This document shows positions 53,851 through 54,071 of a stretch of DNA of 54,071 bases, one piece after another (the stretch's first letter is position 1; each line of letters starts with the position of its first letter). The translations under genes and the position numbers were made by a program. Source of the DNA: Planctomycetota bacterium (GTDB lineage: Bacteria; Planctomycetota; JACOTG01); NCBI GenBank assembly GCA_016178505.1, contig JACOTG010000169.1, positions 1 through 54,071 on the forward strand, read 5' to 3'. Under the pieces are notes generated by a model, which worked only from the letters and a program-made list of their open reading frames with translations, ran no database searches and was not told where the DNA came from.

Positions 53851-54071
53851 ATGAGCCAACTAATCGCGTTGAGAAAACAGGCCACACAACGAAACAAGAA
53901 GAGTCGTTGGGGTGGAGCGCCGAGAGGTGTGACGATCATGAAGAATCGCATCGCCGAGTTCGAGGCGTTGGTGCGCAAGGGGCGACGGGCGGGGTTCGTC
54001 ACGCAGGGCGAGGTGGAAGACCTCTTCAAGCAGGAGGGGTTCACGGACAAGGAGCGAGGAGCGTTCCAGGA
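53851..54071 (+). CDS. Probable RNA polymerase sigma factor, region 1.1 (partial)
   Basis: An open frame from the ATG at 53851 (or a better-placed ATG at 53938 with GAGAGGTG upstream) to the window end. After the second ATG it reads MKNRIAEFEALVRKGRRAGF, then VTQGEVEDLFKQEGFTDKERG. Region 1.1 of primary sigma factors has this pattern (L-x-G-R-x-x-G-x-V-T-x-x-E-V/I). The rest is outside, so the identity as rpoD is likely but not shown. The 259-base gap before it shows no other gene. Confidence 0.5.
   Translation, partial: MSQLIALRKQATQRNKKSRWGGAPRGVTIMKNRIAEFEALVRKGRRAGFVTQGEVEDLFKQEGFTDKERGAFQ

Overview
The window is a chromosomal stretch of a high-GC bacterium with tightly packed genes and many 1-4 base overlaps. 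The gene set suggests Planctomycetota or a neighbouring deep lineage. It includes secreted HEAT and HEAT/TPR proteins, a PD40 beta-propeller, a YdjY-domain lipoprotein, a PEGA lipoprotein, an orphan GspG-like pseudopilin, a DUF255 protein, mcsA-mcsB-clpC without ctsR, and a selenoprotein of the ArsC family. This assignment is inference from gene content. No rRNA gene is present to settle it.

Layout. 1-9.5 kb: the tail of a secreted protein, then an S41 protease with a TetR regulator and a candidate operator, a HEAT protein, an alpha/beta hydrolase, a carbohydrate-binding-like gene broken by an in-frame TAG, an MFS transporter, a PD40 propeller and a pseudopilin. 9.7-20.4 kb: a DUF255 lipoprotein, a NitT/TauT-type ABC importer whose permease carries an extra domain, a giant secreted HEAT/TPR protein, a shortened NnrD and an asparaginase. 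20.4-26.8 kb: tRNA-Ser(UGA), a three-gene ABC/HlyD export operon ending in a membrane protein with a ClpC N-domain, tRNA-Ser(GCU), a PEGA lipoprotein and murD. 27-31.7 kb: the mcsA-mcsB-clpN-clpC protein quality-control operon. 31.7-41.6 kb: envelope genes (YdjY lipoprotein, GT-C glycosyltransferase, MurJ), a small HTH/Zn-ribbon protein, an MFS transporter, rho and coaE. 41.9-46.4 kb: a membrane-anchored protein with a BRCT-like C-terminus, tatC, tRNA-Thr(CGU), a JAMM protease, an RNase HII-like protein and a secreted protein. 46.4-54.1 kb: a second secreted protein, a YHS lipoprotein, the UGA-containing ArsC-family gene followed by an aquaporin and a hydrolase, a MITE-like insertion, dus, a U32 peptidase, and the start of a probable sigma-70 gene.

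How the genes work together. McsB marks proteins with phosphoarginine, which the ClpC N-domain reads. Besides ClpC, this window has two further ClpC-type N-domain proteins, one small and soluble and one membrane-anchored. Both keep the residues matching the phosphoarginine-contacting glutamates. The selenocysteine ArsC-family gene lies next to an aquaporin, which recalls ArsC/AqpS arsenic detoxification. It is invisible to ordinary ORF calling because its active-site codon is TGA.

The strongest leads are the UGA/SECIS-like ArsC gene, the membrane-tethered ClpC N-domain, the extracytoplasmic BRCT-like domain, the permease with an inserted domain, and a 192-bp element whose removal restores a tail-to-tail gene junction.
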